Below, piece by piece: positions 51,278 through 60,612 of a DNA stretch of 64,000 bases. The notes under the pieces are model-generated. The model worked only from the letters and a program-made list of their open reading frames with translations. It searched no databases and was not told where the DNA came from. Every line of letters begins with the position of its first letter. Position 1 is the stretch's first letter. The position numbers and the translations under genes are program-made. The stretch lies in contig NZ_CP007141.1 of assembly GCF_000816145.1 (NCBI RefSeq), positions 1,488,001-1,552,000 of the forward strand, in the 5' to 3' direction. Source of the stretch: Pseudothermotoga hypogea DSM 11164 = NBRC 106472 (GTDB lineage Bacteria; Thermotogota; Thermotogae; Thermotogales; DSM-5069).

Positions 51278-53676
51278 AGTTCAAAGAGGACGACGTCGAG
51301 ATACTCAAGGGGGTTCTCGAGGAATCTTCAGAACTTTTGAAGGGGTTAGAGGACAAGCTCATAATGCTCGAGCAGACCAAGACCAAAGAATCCGTCAACG
51401 ACGTGTTCAGAGTGTTCCACTCGCTGAAGGGGCTCGCGGGTTTTGCGAACCTCAGCTTGATAGTCGATGTCACGCACGCGGTTGAATCCATCTTGAAACG
51501 GATCAGGGACGAAGGGGCAGCCATAAAGCCCGAGCTCATAGATCTGTTGCTCGATGCCGCTGATTTCTGTAAGATCGTCTTCGACAAAATCGCGGCAACC
51601 GTTTCAACGTACAGTGGCGGTGAATTGGAACTAATGCTCGAAGATCTCGGTGAGAAAGAAATCGTCGATCGCGCAAACAGTTACTTCGAGGAAAAACAAA
51701 AGGAACCACAACAGCCTCAGTCCGATCAACCGAGTATCGTGACTGAAGAATTCAGCAGGGAAGCGTTCTCCGACTTTTTGGACGAGCTGGAGGAGAACCT
51801 CCATGGTGCTGAGATCACGATGGTCGAACTGGAGAAATCTCAAGATGTTGGTCTGTTGAGGGATCTCATGAGATACATGCACAGCATAAAGGGTGGAGCG
51901 CGGTTGCTGCTCTCCATTTGTGGTGATTCGACATTGACCGAACCCGTCAAGAGCATCGAAAGGATATCCCACGCTTTGGAAGATCAGATTCAAAGGACGA
52001 TCAAAGAGAATGCTCAGATGGATCTACAGTCCGTCTTTGAAGGGATCGATGTGCTGAAAAAACTTGCCAGCGCTTTGAGGACAGGTTCGATTGTGGAAGA
52101 CAAGGAAATCGAGGCACTGTTCGCGCCGAAGGAGATCTCAGCGACAAATGTAGAACAAGGAGAGGAAGAAAGTGTCGAAGATCTCGCAACCAAGGAAGCT
52201 TTCTTCAACATTGCCTCTCAACTGGTCCAGTATGCGGAGTTCTTGATCGAAACACGCGCAGGCGATAGAACGGAACTCAGAAGGATCGCCGAGCCTTTGA
52301 AAGCTGGTCTCTTAATGATAGGCCATCCAGAGAAGATCGAGCTCGTCGACAAGATGATCGAGGCCGGTGAGTCAGACGACTTTCAAAGGCTCAAGGCTCT
52401 GGCCGACGAGTTTCTGAGCTGGTTGAGTGGCAAGAAGGTTGCGGCCGATCAAGTATCTCAACCGATCAGTTCACAAACCACCCCCGAGAAAGTCGTAGCG
52501 CAAACGGTGAGGGTGAACAAATCCAAACTGGATCTGATGGTGAATCTCGTTGGAGAACTGATCACGTTGAAGAACTCGTTGAAATACTTCCTCGCCGCCA
52601 TCACATCGAGACTCCCTGAACTTCAGTCCGATCTCAAGGCCCTGAGTATGAGGTTTGAAAGGCTGTCTTATGACTTTCAAACCGCGGTGCTGTCTTTGAG
52701 AATGACGCCTGTTGGAGAGCTGTTTCAACGCTACAAGCGAACCGTCAGGGATCTGGCAAAATCGCTCAACAAGAGAGTGTCGCTCGTCACAGAAGGTGAA
52801 GACGTCGAGCTCGACAGGTCTGTTCTGGAACTGCTCAGCGATCCTTTGACTCACTTGGTCAGGAACGCGGTCGATCATGGGATAGAGCCACCCGAAGAGA
52901 GAAAAAGGCTTGGCAAGAACGAAGAGGGCAAGGTGGTCCTCAGAGCTTTCTACAAGGGTAACTTCGCTTTCGTCGAGGTGGAAGACGACGGCAGGGGTAT
53001 AGATGTTTCAAGAGTGAGGATGAAGGCCATAGACAGGGGCATCGTCGATCAAGAGGAAGCTTTGAGGATGAGCGACGAACAGGTCCTGCAGCTGATCTTT
53101 CTGCCGGGATTTTCCACAGCCGAAAGAGTGACAGATCTGTCGGGCCGTGGTGTCGGAATGGACGTTGTGAAAACCAACATCGAGAGCATCGGAGGCAGAG
53201 TGGCAATCAGGACTGAGCTTGGCAAAGGTTCAACCGTGTCGATGATGATTCCCCTCTCGCTCATGGCGATCAAGGGTTTGCTCGTCAAGATCGGCGAAGA
53301 AAAATACATCATCCCAACAGACACCGTCAAGGAGATTTTGAAGGTGCCCCTCAACCGTTTGTACTCCTACAGAGATTCCTTCTTCGCAAACATACGTGGT
53401 GATGCGATCCCCGTCGTGTTCGCCGAAGAGTTGCTCACACAGGACCACGTTGAGCTGTCTCAAAAGCAATTCTTGTTCGACCTCGTACCCATCTTGGTCG
53501 TGCAAGGAGCAAACTCAACGTTCGGTGTCATAGTCGATGTGTTCCTCGAAGAGAGTGACTATCTCGTGAAGAGCGTTCCAGAGCAGGCGCGCGCTTCGAA
53601 TTTGATCAGCGGTGCGACCGTGATGGGGGATGGTTCTGTGGTTCTGATACTCAATCCGGAAGGTCTCATCACTTGA
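51274..53676 (+). CDS. cheA: CheA histidine kinase with two HPt domains
   Basis: This 800-aa array kinase has phosphorylatable histidines at about residue 49 (FHSLKGLAGF) and 203 (MHSIKGGARL), so it has two HPt domains. A third HPt-like helical region (about 305-385) seems to lack the His. The dimerisation helices start near 413 (NKSKLDLMVNLVGEL). The ATPase has the N box HLVRNAVDHG near 527, G1 EDDGRGID near 570 and G2 SGRGVGMD near 624. The CheW-like domain fills residues 665-795. Multi-HPt kinases are typical of alternative (non-flagellar) or pilus systems; here there are two CheYs and an HD-GYP regulator as likely phosphoacceptors. Confidence 0.95.
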   Translation: MKFKEDDVEILKGVLEESSELLKGLEDKLIMLEQTKTKESVNDVFRVFHSLKGLAGFANLSLIVDVTHAVESILKRIRDEGAAIKPELIDLLLDAADFCKIVFDKIAATVSTYSGGELELMLEDLGEKEIVDRANSYFEEKQKEPQQPQSDQPSIVTEEFSREAFSDFLDELEENLHGAEITMVELEKSQDVGLLRDLMRYMHSIKGGARLLLSICGDSTLTEPVKSIERISHALEDQIQRTIKENAQMDLQSVFEGIDVLKKLASALRTGSIVEDKEIEALFAPKEISATNVEQGEEESVEDLATKEAFFNIASQLVQYAEFLIETRAGDRTELRRIAEPLKAGLLMIGHPEKIELVDKMIEAGESDDFQRLKALADEFLSWLSGKKVAADQVSQPISSQTTPEKVVAQTVRVNKSKLDLMVNLVGELITLKNSLKYFLAAITSRLPELQSDLKALSMRFERLSYDFQTAVLSLRMTPVGELFQRYKRTVRDLAKSLNKRVSLVTEGEDVELDRSVLELLSDPLTHLVRNAVDHGIEPPEERKRLGKNEEGKVVLRAFYKGNFAFVEVEDDGRGIDVSRVRMKAIDRGIVDQEEALRMSDEQVLQLIFLPGFSTAERVTDLSGRGVGMDVVKTNIESIGGRVAIRTELGKGSTVSMMIPLSLMAIKGLLVKIGEEKYIIPTDTVKEILKVPLNRLYSYRDSFFANIRGDAIPVVFAEELLTQDHVELSQKQFLFDLVPILVVQGANSTFGVIVDVFLEESDYLVKSVPEQARASNLISGATVMGDGSVVLILNPEGLIT

Positions 53677-53691
53677 AGGAGGGGTGAACGG

Positions 53692-55665
53692 ATGGAAAGG
53701 AAAAGACTGGAAGTGCCAGAGAGTGAGGAAAAGAAGGCCGAGGAAAAACCAAAGGGAACTGGAATAAGATTGCGCGAAGACGAAGAGGAACTCAAGGCCA
53801 GAAGGGAAGAAGCTAAGAAACGTGCGCAAGAGCGTGCCAGAGCAAGAACCTTAGCCAAACGTCAAGCGCTCGCCGAAAGGATAGCGGGCGCATCGGAACA
53901 ACTCCTCTCCGGGGTCGAACAGGCATCGGCAGCTGCAGAAGAACTCTCCAGAGCCGTCGAACAGATCGCTGCGGGAGCCGAGGAATCTTCGAGTGCAGCG
54001 GACGAAACGAGGGCTGCGGTGGCACAGATTTCCGCGAGTGCCACGAACATACAGGAAGTCATCAAGCAGATGATGGCGGATGCGAACAACGCCCGTGAGG
54101 CCACCTCGATCATGATGGAGAACGTGCGAGGCTTGATCGAAGCAGTCGAGCACACCGTAGAGAAGAACAAAGAATCTGCCAAACTCATCGAGAAACTTGA
54201 AGAGGAATCCAACAAGATCGGTCAAATCGTCAAGACAGTCGTGATGATCGCGGATCAAACGAACTTGCTCGCTTTGAACGCAGCGATAGAGGCTGCGAGG
54301 GCCGGCGAACACGGTAGTGGTTTCGCCGTCGTCGCTGACGAAGTCAGAGGATTGGCGGAGGTGTCCGAGAGAGCTGCAAAGGAAATAACGAACGTGGTCG
54401 ACGAAATCGCCAACGCGGTGAAACAAACCGTGGCCGACATACAGAGAATCTCAGATGAATCTAAGCAACAATCCGAGCTCGGTATCCAAATAACCGAGGA
54501 ACTCAAAGAGATCGCCAAGAGCTTTGACGAACTCATCAACCACTTCCTCAAAATCCAAAAGGACATGGACGAAGTGGCCCGAGTTGCGAAGGAACTGCTG
54601 GCGGCCGCAGAACAGGTGGCGAGCGGTTCAGAACAGATAAGCTCTGCCGCGGTGGAATCCTCCAAGGCCGTTGAACAACAGGTGAAAGCGTTCGCGGAGA
54701 TCAAGACCGCAACACAGGAATTGGTCGAGCTCGCAGAGGAACTGAAGACGTCCACCGATACCAGCAAATCTTCCGAGACGGTCGCGGCGGCAGCCGAAGA
54801 ACTGTCTTCGAACATCGAAGTACTATCTTCTGCTGCGCAGCAGATCAGTTCTGGTATAGAACAGCTCAGCAAAGGTGCACAGTTGCTGTCGGAGGCCACG
54901 GAGAAAGGCAGAGAGATCGCTTCGGACCTCATGAAGAGAGTCAGTGACCTCCAGAGCTTGGTAAGCTCAGACGTGAAGCTCTTGCGCGAGTTCATCCAAA
55001 AATTTGCGGACAACAGGGTCAACATCGAGAAGCTGATATCCAACATAGGAGAGGCGGCCCAGCGTTATGGTGACGCTGCCAAGAACGTCTCAGAGCTCGA
55101 GAGCAGGGCTCGAAGGATAACCAAAACCGTTGACACGATCGACAGGGTGACCATACAGACGAACATGCTCGCGGTGAACGGATTCATCGAAGCCGCACGC
55201 GCTGGCGAGTATGGTAAGGGGTTCGCCGTGGTGGCGAACGACATAAGAAACCTCGCCAACGAATCTGGTTCCAACGCTGAACAGATCAAGGATCTGGTGA
55301 GCAACATGCAGTACCTCGTTGCCACAGTCTCTGCGGACATAAACGAATCTGTGAGAACGTCCATGGGTGAAGTGAACAGAGCCAAGGAAACCACAAAAAT
55401 CATAGAGCAAACGAGACAAGCGCTTGAGAAGCTCTTGGGCGCATTCGAGAATGTCAACAAGGAAATAGACCAGATCGCATCGGCAATAGAAGAAACGAAC
55501 AAAGCGATCGAGCAGATCAACGCAGCTGCTCAAGAGTCCGCGTCTGCGATCGAAGAAGCGTCCAAAGGTGCGAGTGAGCAAGCCAAAGGTATCGAGGAAC
55601 TGGCGAAAGCAATTGAGGAGATCGCCGCTATAGCAGATGAGCTTCAGTCGGAAGCGGGGGTGTAA
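53692..55665 (+). CDS. cytoplasmic chemoreceptor with two signalling tips
   Basis: This 657-aa soluble receptor has no TM or recognisable sensor domain. A highly charged helix (residues 1-60, KKAEEKPKG ... RRAEEAKKR-like) leads into the first signalling hairpin, whose tip ([20 protein letters not shown]) is at about 187-206. A second full hairpin has its tip ([21 protein letters not shown]) at about 487-507. Each arm is about 135-160 residues. Vibrio cholerae DosM is a known double receptor that stabilises sandwiched cytoplasmic arrays. The same architecture here suggests two parallel CheA/CheW sheets held apart by one polypeptide. Confidence 0.92.
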   Translation: MERKRLEVPESEEKKAEEKPKGTGIRLREDEEELKARREEAKKRAQERARARTLAKRQALAERIAGASEQLLSGVEQASAAAEELSRAVEQIAAGAEESSSAADETRAAVAQISASATNIQEVIKQMMADANNAREATSIMMENVRGLIEAVEHTVEKNKESAKLIEKLEEESNKIGQIVKTVVMIADQTNLLALNAAIEAARAGEHGSGFAVVADEVRGLAEVSERAAKEITNVVDEIANAVKQTVADIQRISDESKQQSELGIQITEELKEIAKSFDELINHFLKIQKDMDEVARVAKELLAAAEQVASGSEQISSAAVESSKAVEQQVKAFAEIKTATQELVELAEELKTSTDTSKSSETVAAAAEELSSNIEVLSSAAQQISSGIEQLSKGAQLLSEATEKGREIASDLMKRVSDLQSLVSSDVKLLREFIQKFADNRVNIEKLISNIGEAAQRYGDAAKNVSELESRARRITKTVDTIDRVTIQTNMLAVNGFIEAARAGEYGKGFAVVANDIRNLANESGSNAEQIKDLVSNMQYLVATVSADINESVRTSMGEVNRAKETTKIIEQTRQALEKLLGAFENVNKEIDQIASAIEETNKAIEQINAAAQESASAIEEASKGASEQAKGIEELAKAIEEIAAIADELQSEAGV

Positions 55666-55668
55666 AGT

Positions 55669-57141
55669 ATGAGCACCTCCACTTTGGAACAGTACGTCAC
55701 TTTCATCCTCGGAGAAGAGACGTACGCCGTCTCAGTGGCGAACGTCAGGGAGATCGTCAAAGCGAGTAAGATCACACGGATCCCACTGGCTCCTGCGCAC
55801 ATCGAAGGTGTGATGAACCTCCGAGGTGAGGTGCTGCCCATAATCAATCTCAGGAAACTCCTTGGATTGCCAGAACATGATCCTTCGTTGTCGAAGGTTG
55901 TTGTACTGACACGGGACGGTAAGACGCTCGGTGTGCTGGTCGACAGAACGGCTCAGGTCATCAGGTCGACGGAGAGTGAACAACAGGATGCCATGGCCGA
56001 GAGCAAATTCGTGAAGAGGGTGTTGCGAACTAACGCTGGAATGTGCTTGCTTTTCGACATCGATGAACTGTTCGAGGAGGGTACGAAGAAGTTCGAAGGA
56101 CGAAGTTCCAGTGGATTACAAGAGAAAAGCACGGAAACGACAGTTACGAAAACGGAGAACTACACACAGTTGGTGTCCTTCGAACTCTCTGGGGGAATCT
56201 ACGCATTCAAGATCACCGGGGTGCAGGAGATCATCAGGTACGTCGAGCCAACACCAATCCCAAGCGCACCTGAATACATGATGGGCCTGATAGAACTGAG
56301 GAAGAGTGTCTTACCGATCGTTGACATGAGAAGACTGCTGGACCTTTCTGCGACAAAGACGGACGAGTTCACGAAGGTGATAGTACTCAGAGCGGGAGGT
56401 TCACTCGTTGGGGTCGTGGTGGACAGGATAAGGGAAGTGCTGAGGATTGACGAATCGAAGGTTCTTCCACCACCCACGCTGGAACGTGAGAAGACGAAGG
56501 AGCTCGTCGGAGTCATTCAGAACGACGATGAAATGATTCTGGTGATTGATCACGAGCAACTCTTGGCGAACAGAGTTGTGGGTACTCGGCAACAAGAACA
56601 AGAAGAAACAGTCGAAAGGCTGGCGAGCGAGGAAGAGAAGCAGTACGTCATTTTCAACGTGGGTGGTGAGGATTACGGTGTTCAAATCGAAGAAATCAGA
56701 GAAATAAACAGATTGACGTCGGTCGCAAAAGTACCCAGGGCTCCGGAATACCTCGAGGGGCTCATGAATTTGCGTGGGGAGATCGTACCCGTGGTGGATC
56801 TAAGAAAGAAATTCGGATTGCTCACCGTTGAGAAGAACAAGCAGATGGAACGTGTCGTTGTCACTGAAAGCGATGGCAAGAAGATAGCCTTCATCGTGGA
56901 TTCAGTGGTGGGCGTGCGGCGCATCCCGGTCAGTGCGATAAGTGATCTACCAGACACGTTGACTGAAAGCGAGTCTGCCAGGTTCATCTCGAAGATCGCG
57001 CGCATTGGTGAACAGGTGGTTTTGTTGTTGCAGATGTCCAAGGTGCTGAGCGAGAGAGAAAAGCAAACGGTGACGAACGTGGCTGAGAAAGCGAGTGGCA
57101 AAGAAGATCAGCAGTCGAAGAAGTTGAGACGTTTGAAATGA
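55669..57141 (+). CDS. protein with three CheW domains
   Basis: This coupling protein has 490 aa. Three CheW domains lie at about 5-140 (YVTFILGEETYAVSVANVRE; GVMNLRGEVLPIINLRKLLG), 165-300 (FELSGGIYAFKITGVQEI; GLIELRKSVLPIVDMRRLL) and 322-455 (VIFNVGGEDYGVQIEEIRE; GLMNLRGEIVPVVDLRKKF). The middle copy has lost the NLRG form (ELRK). No single CheW gene is in the operon, so all CheW sites of this array come in threes. The ATG follows the receptor stop by 3 bases. A geometric role in hexagon packing is likely but inferred. Confidence 0.94.
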   Translation: MSTSTLEQYVTFILGEETYAVSVANVREIVKASKITRIPLAPAHIEGVMNLRGEVLPIINLRKLLGLPEHDPSLSKVVVLTRDGKTLGVLVDRTAQVIRSTESEQQDAMAESKFVKRVLRTNAGMCLLFDIDELFEEGTKKFEGRSSSGLQEKSTETTVTKTENYTQLVSFELSGGIYAFKITGVQEIIRYVEPTPIPSAPEYMMGLIELRKSVLPIVDMRRLLDLSATKTDEFTKVIVLRAGGSLVGVVVDRIREVLRIDESKVLPPPTLEREKTKELVGVIQNDDEMILVIDHEQLLANRVVGTRQQEQEETVERLASEEEKQYVIFNVGGEDYGVQIEEIREINRLTSVAKVPRAPEYLEGLMNLRGEIVPVVDLRKKFGLLTVEKNKQMERVVVTESDGKKIAFIVDSVVGVRRIPVSAISDLPDTLTESESARFISKIARIGEQVVLLLQMSKVLSEREKQTVTNVAEKASGKEDQQSKKLRRLK

Positions 57142-57151
57142 GGTGATCTTT

Positions 57152-58228
57152 TTGCCGAAGATCAGAGTCTTGGTCGCGGACGATTCCGCGCTCATGAGGA
57201 AGACGCTCAAGAGTCTCATTGAGTCCGACCCATCCCTGGTGGTGATCGACACCGCCAGGGATGGCGAGGACGCCGTTGAGAAGGCACGCAAACTGCAACC
57301 TGACGTGATAACCATGGACGTCAACATGCCAAAGATGGATGGTTTGACCGCTCTTCAGATCATAGTTGAAGAAGAGATAGCACCGGTGGTCGTGGTGTCT
57401 TCCCTCACGCAGGAAGGTTCAGTGACGGCGTTCGAAGCGTTGGAACTTGGCGCGTTCGACTACGTTCCCAAACCCGGTGGCACGGTCTCCTTGAACATAG
57501 GAGCGGTACGGGACGAGATCATATACAAGATAAAGGCTGCATACGAAGCCTCGAGGAGCACGAAAGTGATGCGGAGATTGGCTTCCGCGAAAAGCAAAGT
57601 GAAGATCGACACCTCCAAGAAGATCGTGACACCTTCTCCTGTCTCGGTGGATTTCTACGCGGTGGCCATAGGAATATCGACAGGAGGACCGAAAACCATC
57701 TACGATGTGCTCCCACAGCTTCCAGCGGACTTGAACGCCGCGGTGTTCCTCGTCCAACACATGCCACCCTCGTTCACAGCTCAGTACGCAGAAAGGCTCG
57801 ATCAATATTGCCAGCTCAAGGTTGTGGAAGCGTCCGACGGCATGCAGGTCACACCCGGAGTGGTGTACGTCGGCAAGGGTGGATTCCACCTGAAGCTCCG
57901 CAGGGCTGACGGTGGTTTGAAGATCTGGCTCTCTCGAATCCCCAAACACATGTTCATGCCCTCTGCGGACGTGATGATGGAATCAGTCCTCGAGCATTTC
58001 GGACCGAAGACGGTGGGTGTACTCATGACAGGTATGGGAGACGATGGTGCCAACGCGATGGTGAAGATAAAACAAGCCGGTGGCTACACGATAGCCGAAT
58101 CGGAAGAAACAGCCATAGTTTTTGGAATGCCAGCGGAAGCGATAAGGCGTGGTGGAGCTTGCGAAGTATTGCCTTCCTACGAGATAGCGAGCCGAATCCT
58201 GCGCAAAGTGGGGGTGAGGAGAGGATGA
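57152..58228 (+). CDS. cheB: CheB methylesterase/deamidase response regulator
   Basis: CheB removes receptor methyl groups when phosphorylated. The receiver (1-120) has LVADDSALMRK and ITMDVNMPKMDG. After a basic linker, the esterase triad is Ser176 (IGISTGGPKT), His203 (VQHMPP) and Asp297 (GMGDDGA). GTG at 57143 is in frame but abuts the GAGGTGAT ribosome site, so TTG at 57152 (MPKIRVLVADDS) is preferred. With CheR it gives this array a full adaptation system. The stop overlaps the next gene (ATGA). Confidence 0.95.
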   Translation: MPKIRVLVADDSALMRKTLKSLIESDPSLVVIDTARDGEDAVEKARKLQPDVITMDVNMPKMDGLTALQIIVEEEIAPVVVVSSLTQEGSVTAFEALELGAFDYVPKPGGTVSLNIGAVRDEIIYKIKAAYEASRSTKVMRRLASAKSKVKIDTSKKIVTPSPVSVDFYAVAIGISTGGPKTIYDVLPQLPADLNAAVFLVQHMPPSFTAQYAERLDQYCQLKVVEASDGMQVTPGVVYVGKGGFHLKLRRADGGLKIWLSRIPKHMFMPSADVMMESVLEHFGPKTVGVLMTGMGDDGANAMVKIKQAGGYTIAESEETAIVFGMPAEAIRRGGACEVLPSYEIASRILRKVGVRRG

Positions 58229-58593
58229 GCAAAAAGGTGCTCGTCGTCGACGATTCACCACTGGTGAGAAACTTGGTGAAGAAGGCGCTCGCTGGCAACA
58301 GTGAATTCTCTGTCGTTGGTGAAGCTTCGAATGGCAAAGAAGCCGTGGAAATGGCGCAAAAACTTGAACCTGATATCATCACTTTGGATGTGACGATGCC
58401 GGTGATGGATGGACTGGAGGCGGCAAGAGAAATTCTTAAAAGGAACAGCAGGGTCAAAATCCTTCTTCTGAGCGCGATGGGGGACGATTCTCTAATTTCT
58501 CAGGCCCAGAGTCTTGGGATAAAGCATTCACTCCAGAAACCGTTCAAAGCGGAGCAACTCTTGGAGGCGCTCGGAAAAGTCTTGGGGGCTTGA
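58225..58593 (+). CDS. CheY-like response regulator (second)
   Basis: This is a single receiver of 122 aa: LVVDDSPLVRN, ITLDVTMPVMDG, LLSAMGDD and QKPF. The Ser in LLSA replaces the Thr of the first CheY, which is normal for the family. It resembles the CheB receiver more than the first CheY in its opening. Its ATG overlaps the cheB stop. Output or phosphate-sink roles are equally possible. Confidence 0.94.
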   Translation: MSKKVLVVDDSPLVRNLVKKALAGNSEFSVVGEASNGKEAVEMAQKLEPDIITLDVTMPVMDGLEAAREILKRNSRVKILLLSAMGDDSLISQAQSLGIKHSLQKPFKAEQLLEALGKVLGA

Positions 58594-58596
58594 TCT

Positions 58597-59073
58597 ATGG
58601 ACAAGAGCATCGAAAAGTTGGTTCTGGAAAGCTTCATCAAGTCCATGTGCAGCGTGTACAAGAATCTGACCAACAAGGAACTGATCATCAAAGGAGTAGA
58701 AAAGATGATGAGCCCTGCGTTCAAGTATTCCGGAGCGGTCACGATCGTAGGTTTCTCCGGCATGATCTCTGGTAGAATGATCGTAGCCATGCCCAAGGAG
58801 TTGTCCGCGATCGTGTACGAAGCTCTGGGTGGGGAGCAACCTTCAGATGATGACTTGTTGCTCGCCGTGGGCGAGTTTGGCAACATGGTCGCTGGCAATG
58901 CCATCACGCGGATAAACAATCATTTGAAGGATGCCAATGTGAGACTATCACCACCAAGTTCCTTTCTCGGAAAGGACCTGACTTTCTTCAATTTCAAAAT
59001 GAATGCCCACAACATACTCTTCGAGTCGGAAGGTCTCGTCTCAAGGCTGAACATCGCGCTGAAGGAGGTTTAA
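58597..59073 (+). CDS. CheX-like CheY phosphatase (first)
   Basis: This CheX-family protein has 158 aa. The catalytic helix signature ExxN is in VGEFGNMVAGNAITRIN, and SGAVTIVGFSGMISGRMIVAM forms the typical strand pair. CheX dephosphorylates CheY-P. It starts 3 bases after the CheY stop. No CheC/CheD pair is present in this operon, so the two CheX-like proteins are its signal terminators. Confidence 0.88.
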   Translation: MDKSIEKLVLESFIKSMCSVYKNLTNKELIIKGVEKMMSPAFKYSGAVTIVGFSGMISGRMIVAMPKELSAIVYEALGGEQPSDDDLLLAVGEFGNMVAGNAITRINNHLKDANVRLSPPSSFLGKDLTFFNFKMNAHNILFESEGLVSRLNIALKEV

Positions 59074-59076
59074 CGA

Positions 59077-59520
59077 ATGATCGATGAACTTGCAAACATT
59101 GCCAAGCAAGTGCTCGTGAGCATGAACGTACAAGTTTCAGGAGTGAGACTTTCGAAGGATTCTTTGCACCTGGTCAACAGCCCTTTGTGTGTCGTCATAG
59201 GACTTGTGAACAAGAAAGGAGAAGAGAAGGGGATTCTCGGTTTTGAATTCAGCGAAGCGTTCGCGAAGTATGCCCTGAATTGTTTAATGCCCGGTTACAA
59301 CGTGGACATGCTTTCGGAGATTGGCCTGAGTGCCTTGCTGGAACTTGCAAACATGACGTGCGGAAACATGTTGACCCGTATTTCACCAGATGCCGTGACA
59401 ACTCCGCCCACGGCGGTATTCGGTAAAAATGCGAAGATGCTTTTGAACACGGCTCCTTGCTACAGGATGATCTTCGATACACCGAGCAGTTCTCTTGTGG
59501 TGAGCTTGAGCGTAACGTAG
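59077..59520 (+). CDS. CheX-like CheY phosphatase (second)
   Basis: This is a second, diverged CheX-like protein of 147 aa. The ExxN helix is in ALLELANMTCGNMLTRIS. FEFSEAFAKYALNCLMPGY fits the fold but other residues are poorly conserved. GGAGG lies ahead of the ATG. It could work as a heterodimer with the first copy or serve the other CheY or the HD-GYP regulator. Confidence 0.82.
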   Translation: MIDELANIAKQVLVSMNVQVSGVRLSKDSLHLVNSPLCVVIGLVNKKGEEKGILGFEFSEAFAKYALNCLMPGYNVDMLSEIGLSALLELANMTCGNMLTRISPDAVTTPPTAVFGKNAKMLLNTAPCYRMIFDTPSSSLVVSLSVT

Positions 59521-59531
59521 GAGGAAGAAAG

Positions 59532-60563
59532 ATGGGGATGGTGTCGGTTCTCATCGCTGAAGACGATGCCTACTACAGAAAATACTTGGAGAAGTCGCTC
59601 TTGAGCGCCGGGTTCACGGCGAGATCTTGCCAAGATGGACTCGAAGCTTATCATGCGTTCAGCTCGGATCCGGCGAGCTACAGGATACTGCTTGTCGATC
59701 TACTCATGCCGAACATGGACGGTTTCGAACTCATAAGGCAAGTGAGAACAAACTTCAAGCATCTGTATCCCTACATTTTCGTAGTCACATCCCTGGGGGA
59801 CGATGAGGACGTTGTGCGAGCATTACAAATCGGTGCCGATGAGGTCTTGATCAAACCGATAAGTCCTAAGAGACTCGTTGCTTCCGTGACTTCAGGTCTC
59901 CAAAAATTGAAACTGATCACTTTCGACGTCCTGATAGATTCCTTCGTTGAGATGTTGGACATGAGGGATCGATACACGGGGAGACATTCGAAAAACGTCC
60001 AACTGTTGGCGAGCTTGCTCGCTAAGCTGTACGCCGAGCAGGAAGACTTGACGAACGTGGACTTCATAAACGGCTTGTCGGCGGGTGCGGTTCTGCACGA
60101 CATAGGAAAGATATTGATACCCGAATCCATACTGCAGAAACCGGATAGACTGACCTCTGAAGAATTCGAAACGGTCAAGAAGCACACGATCTTCGGTTCG
60201 CAGATTCTCGTCCAATCTTTGATGAAGCATCCAGAGAACGACGTTTTGAAATTCGCTCATGAGGTGATCAGATCCCATCACGAGCGGTGGGACGGAAAGG
60301 GTTATCCGGATGGATTGAAAGAAACCGAGATACCATTGGTGGCCAGAATCGTGAAAATCGCCGACGTTTTCGACGCGTTGACCTCCGATAGATATTACAG
60401 GAAGGCTTATTCTCCAGAGGACGCAATCAAAATCATGGAGTCCGATGCGGACGCCTTCGATCCGGAAATCTTTGCTCTGTTCCTCGAGCATCGCAAATTC
60501 TTCATGGCCCTCGAAAGGAGAAAGTACGAAGAAGCTCGTAGAAACAGGAACTCATCCAACTAA
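59532..60563 (+). CDS. response regulator with HD-GYP c-di-GMP phosphodiesterase domain
   Basis: This is a two-domain output protein of 343 aa. The receiver has LIAEDDAYYR and LLVDLLMPNMDG, with Lys in LIKPISP. The HD-GYP domain shows RHSKNVQ, AVLHDIGKI and the full HHERWDGKGYPDG. Such domains hydrolyse cyclic di-GMP to pGpG or GMP. AGGAGG is 7 bases before the ATG. As the last gene of the operon and the only effector, it suggests that the array controls c-di-GMP. Confidence 0.95.
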   Translation: MGMVSVLIAEDDAYYRKYLEKSLLSAGFTARSCQDGLEAYHAFSSDPASYRILLVDLLMPNMDGFELIRQVRTNFKHLYPYIFVVTSLGDDEDVVRALQIGADEVLIKPISPKRLVASVTSGLQKLKLITFDVLIDSFVEMLDMRDRYTGRHSKNVQLLASLLAKLYAEQEDLTNVDFINGLSAGAVLHDIGKILIPESILQKPDRLTSEEFETVKKHTIFGSQILVQSLMKHPENDVLKFAHEVIRSHHERWDGKGYPDGLKETEIPLVARIVKIADVFDALTSDRYYRKAYSPEDAIKIMESDADAFDPEIFALFLEHRKFFMALERRKYEEARRNRNSSN

Positions 60564-60574
60564 TGTGAAGTATC

Positions 60575-60598
60575 AAAAAGCCCCTCGAATCGAGGGGC
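60575..60598 (-). terminator. prfB terminator
   Basis: On the minus strand GCCCCTCG, ATT loop, CGAGGGGC, then TTTTTG. It lies 15 bases after the prfB stop. It may also slow transcription from the convergent chemosensory operon, though no T run lies on that side. Confidence 0.9.
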
Positions 60599-60612
60599 GA
60601 ATCGTTTATGGG

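Noticed and set aside
46095-60563. Integrative element inserted at tRNA-Phe
   Set aside because: No integrase, recombinase or repeat of the tRNA-Phe 3' end was found downstream of the operon; the block ends at prfB, a housekeeping gene.
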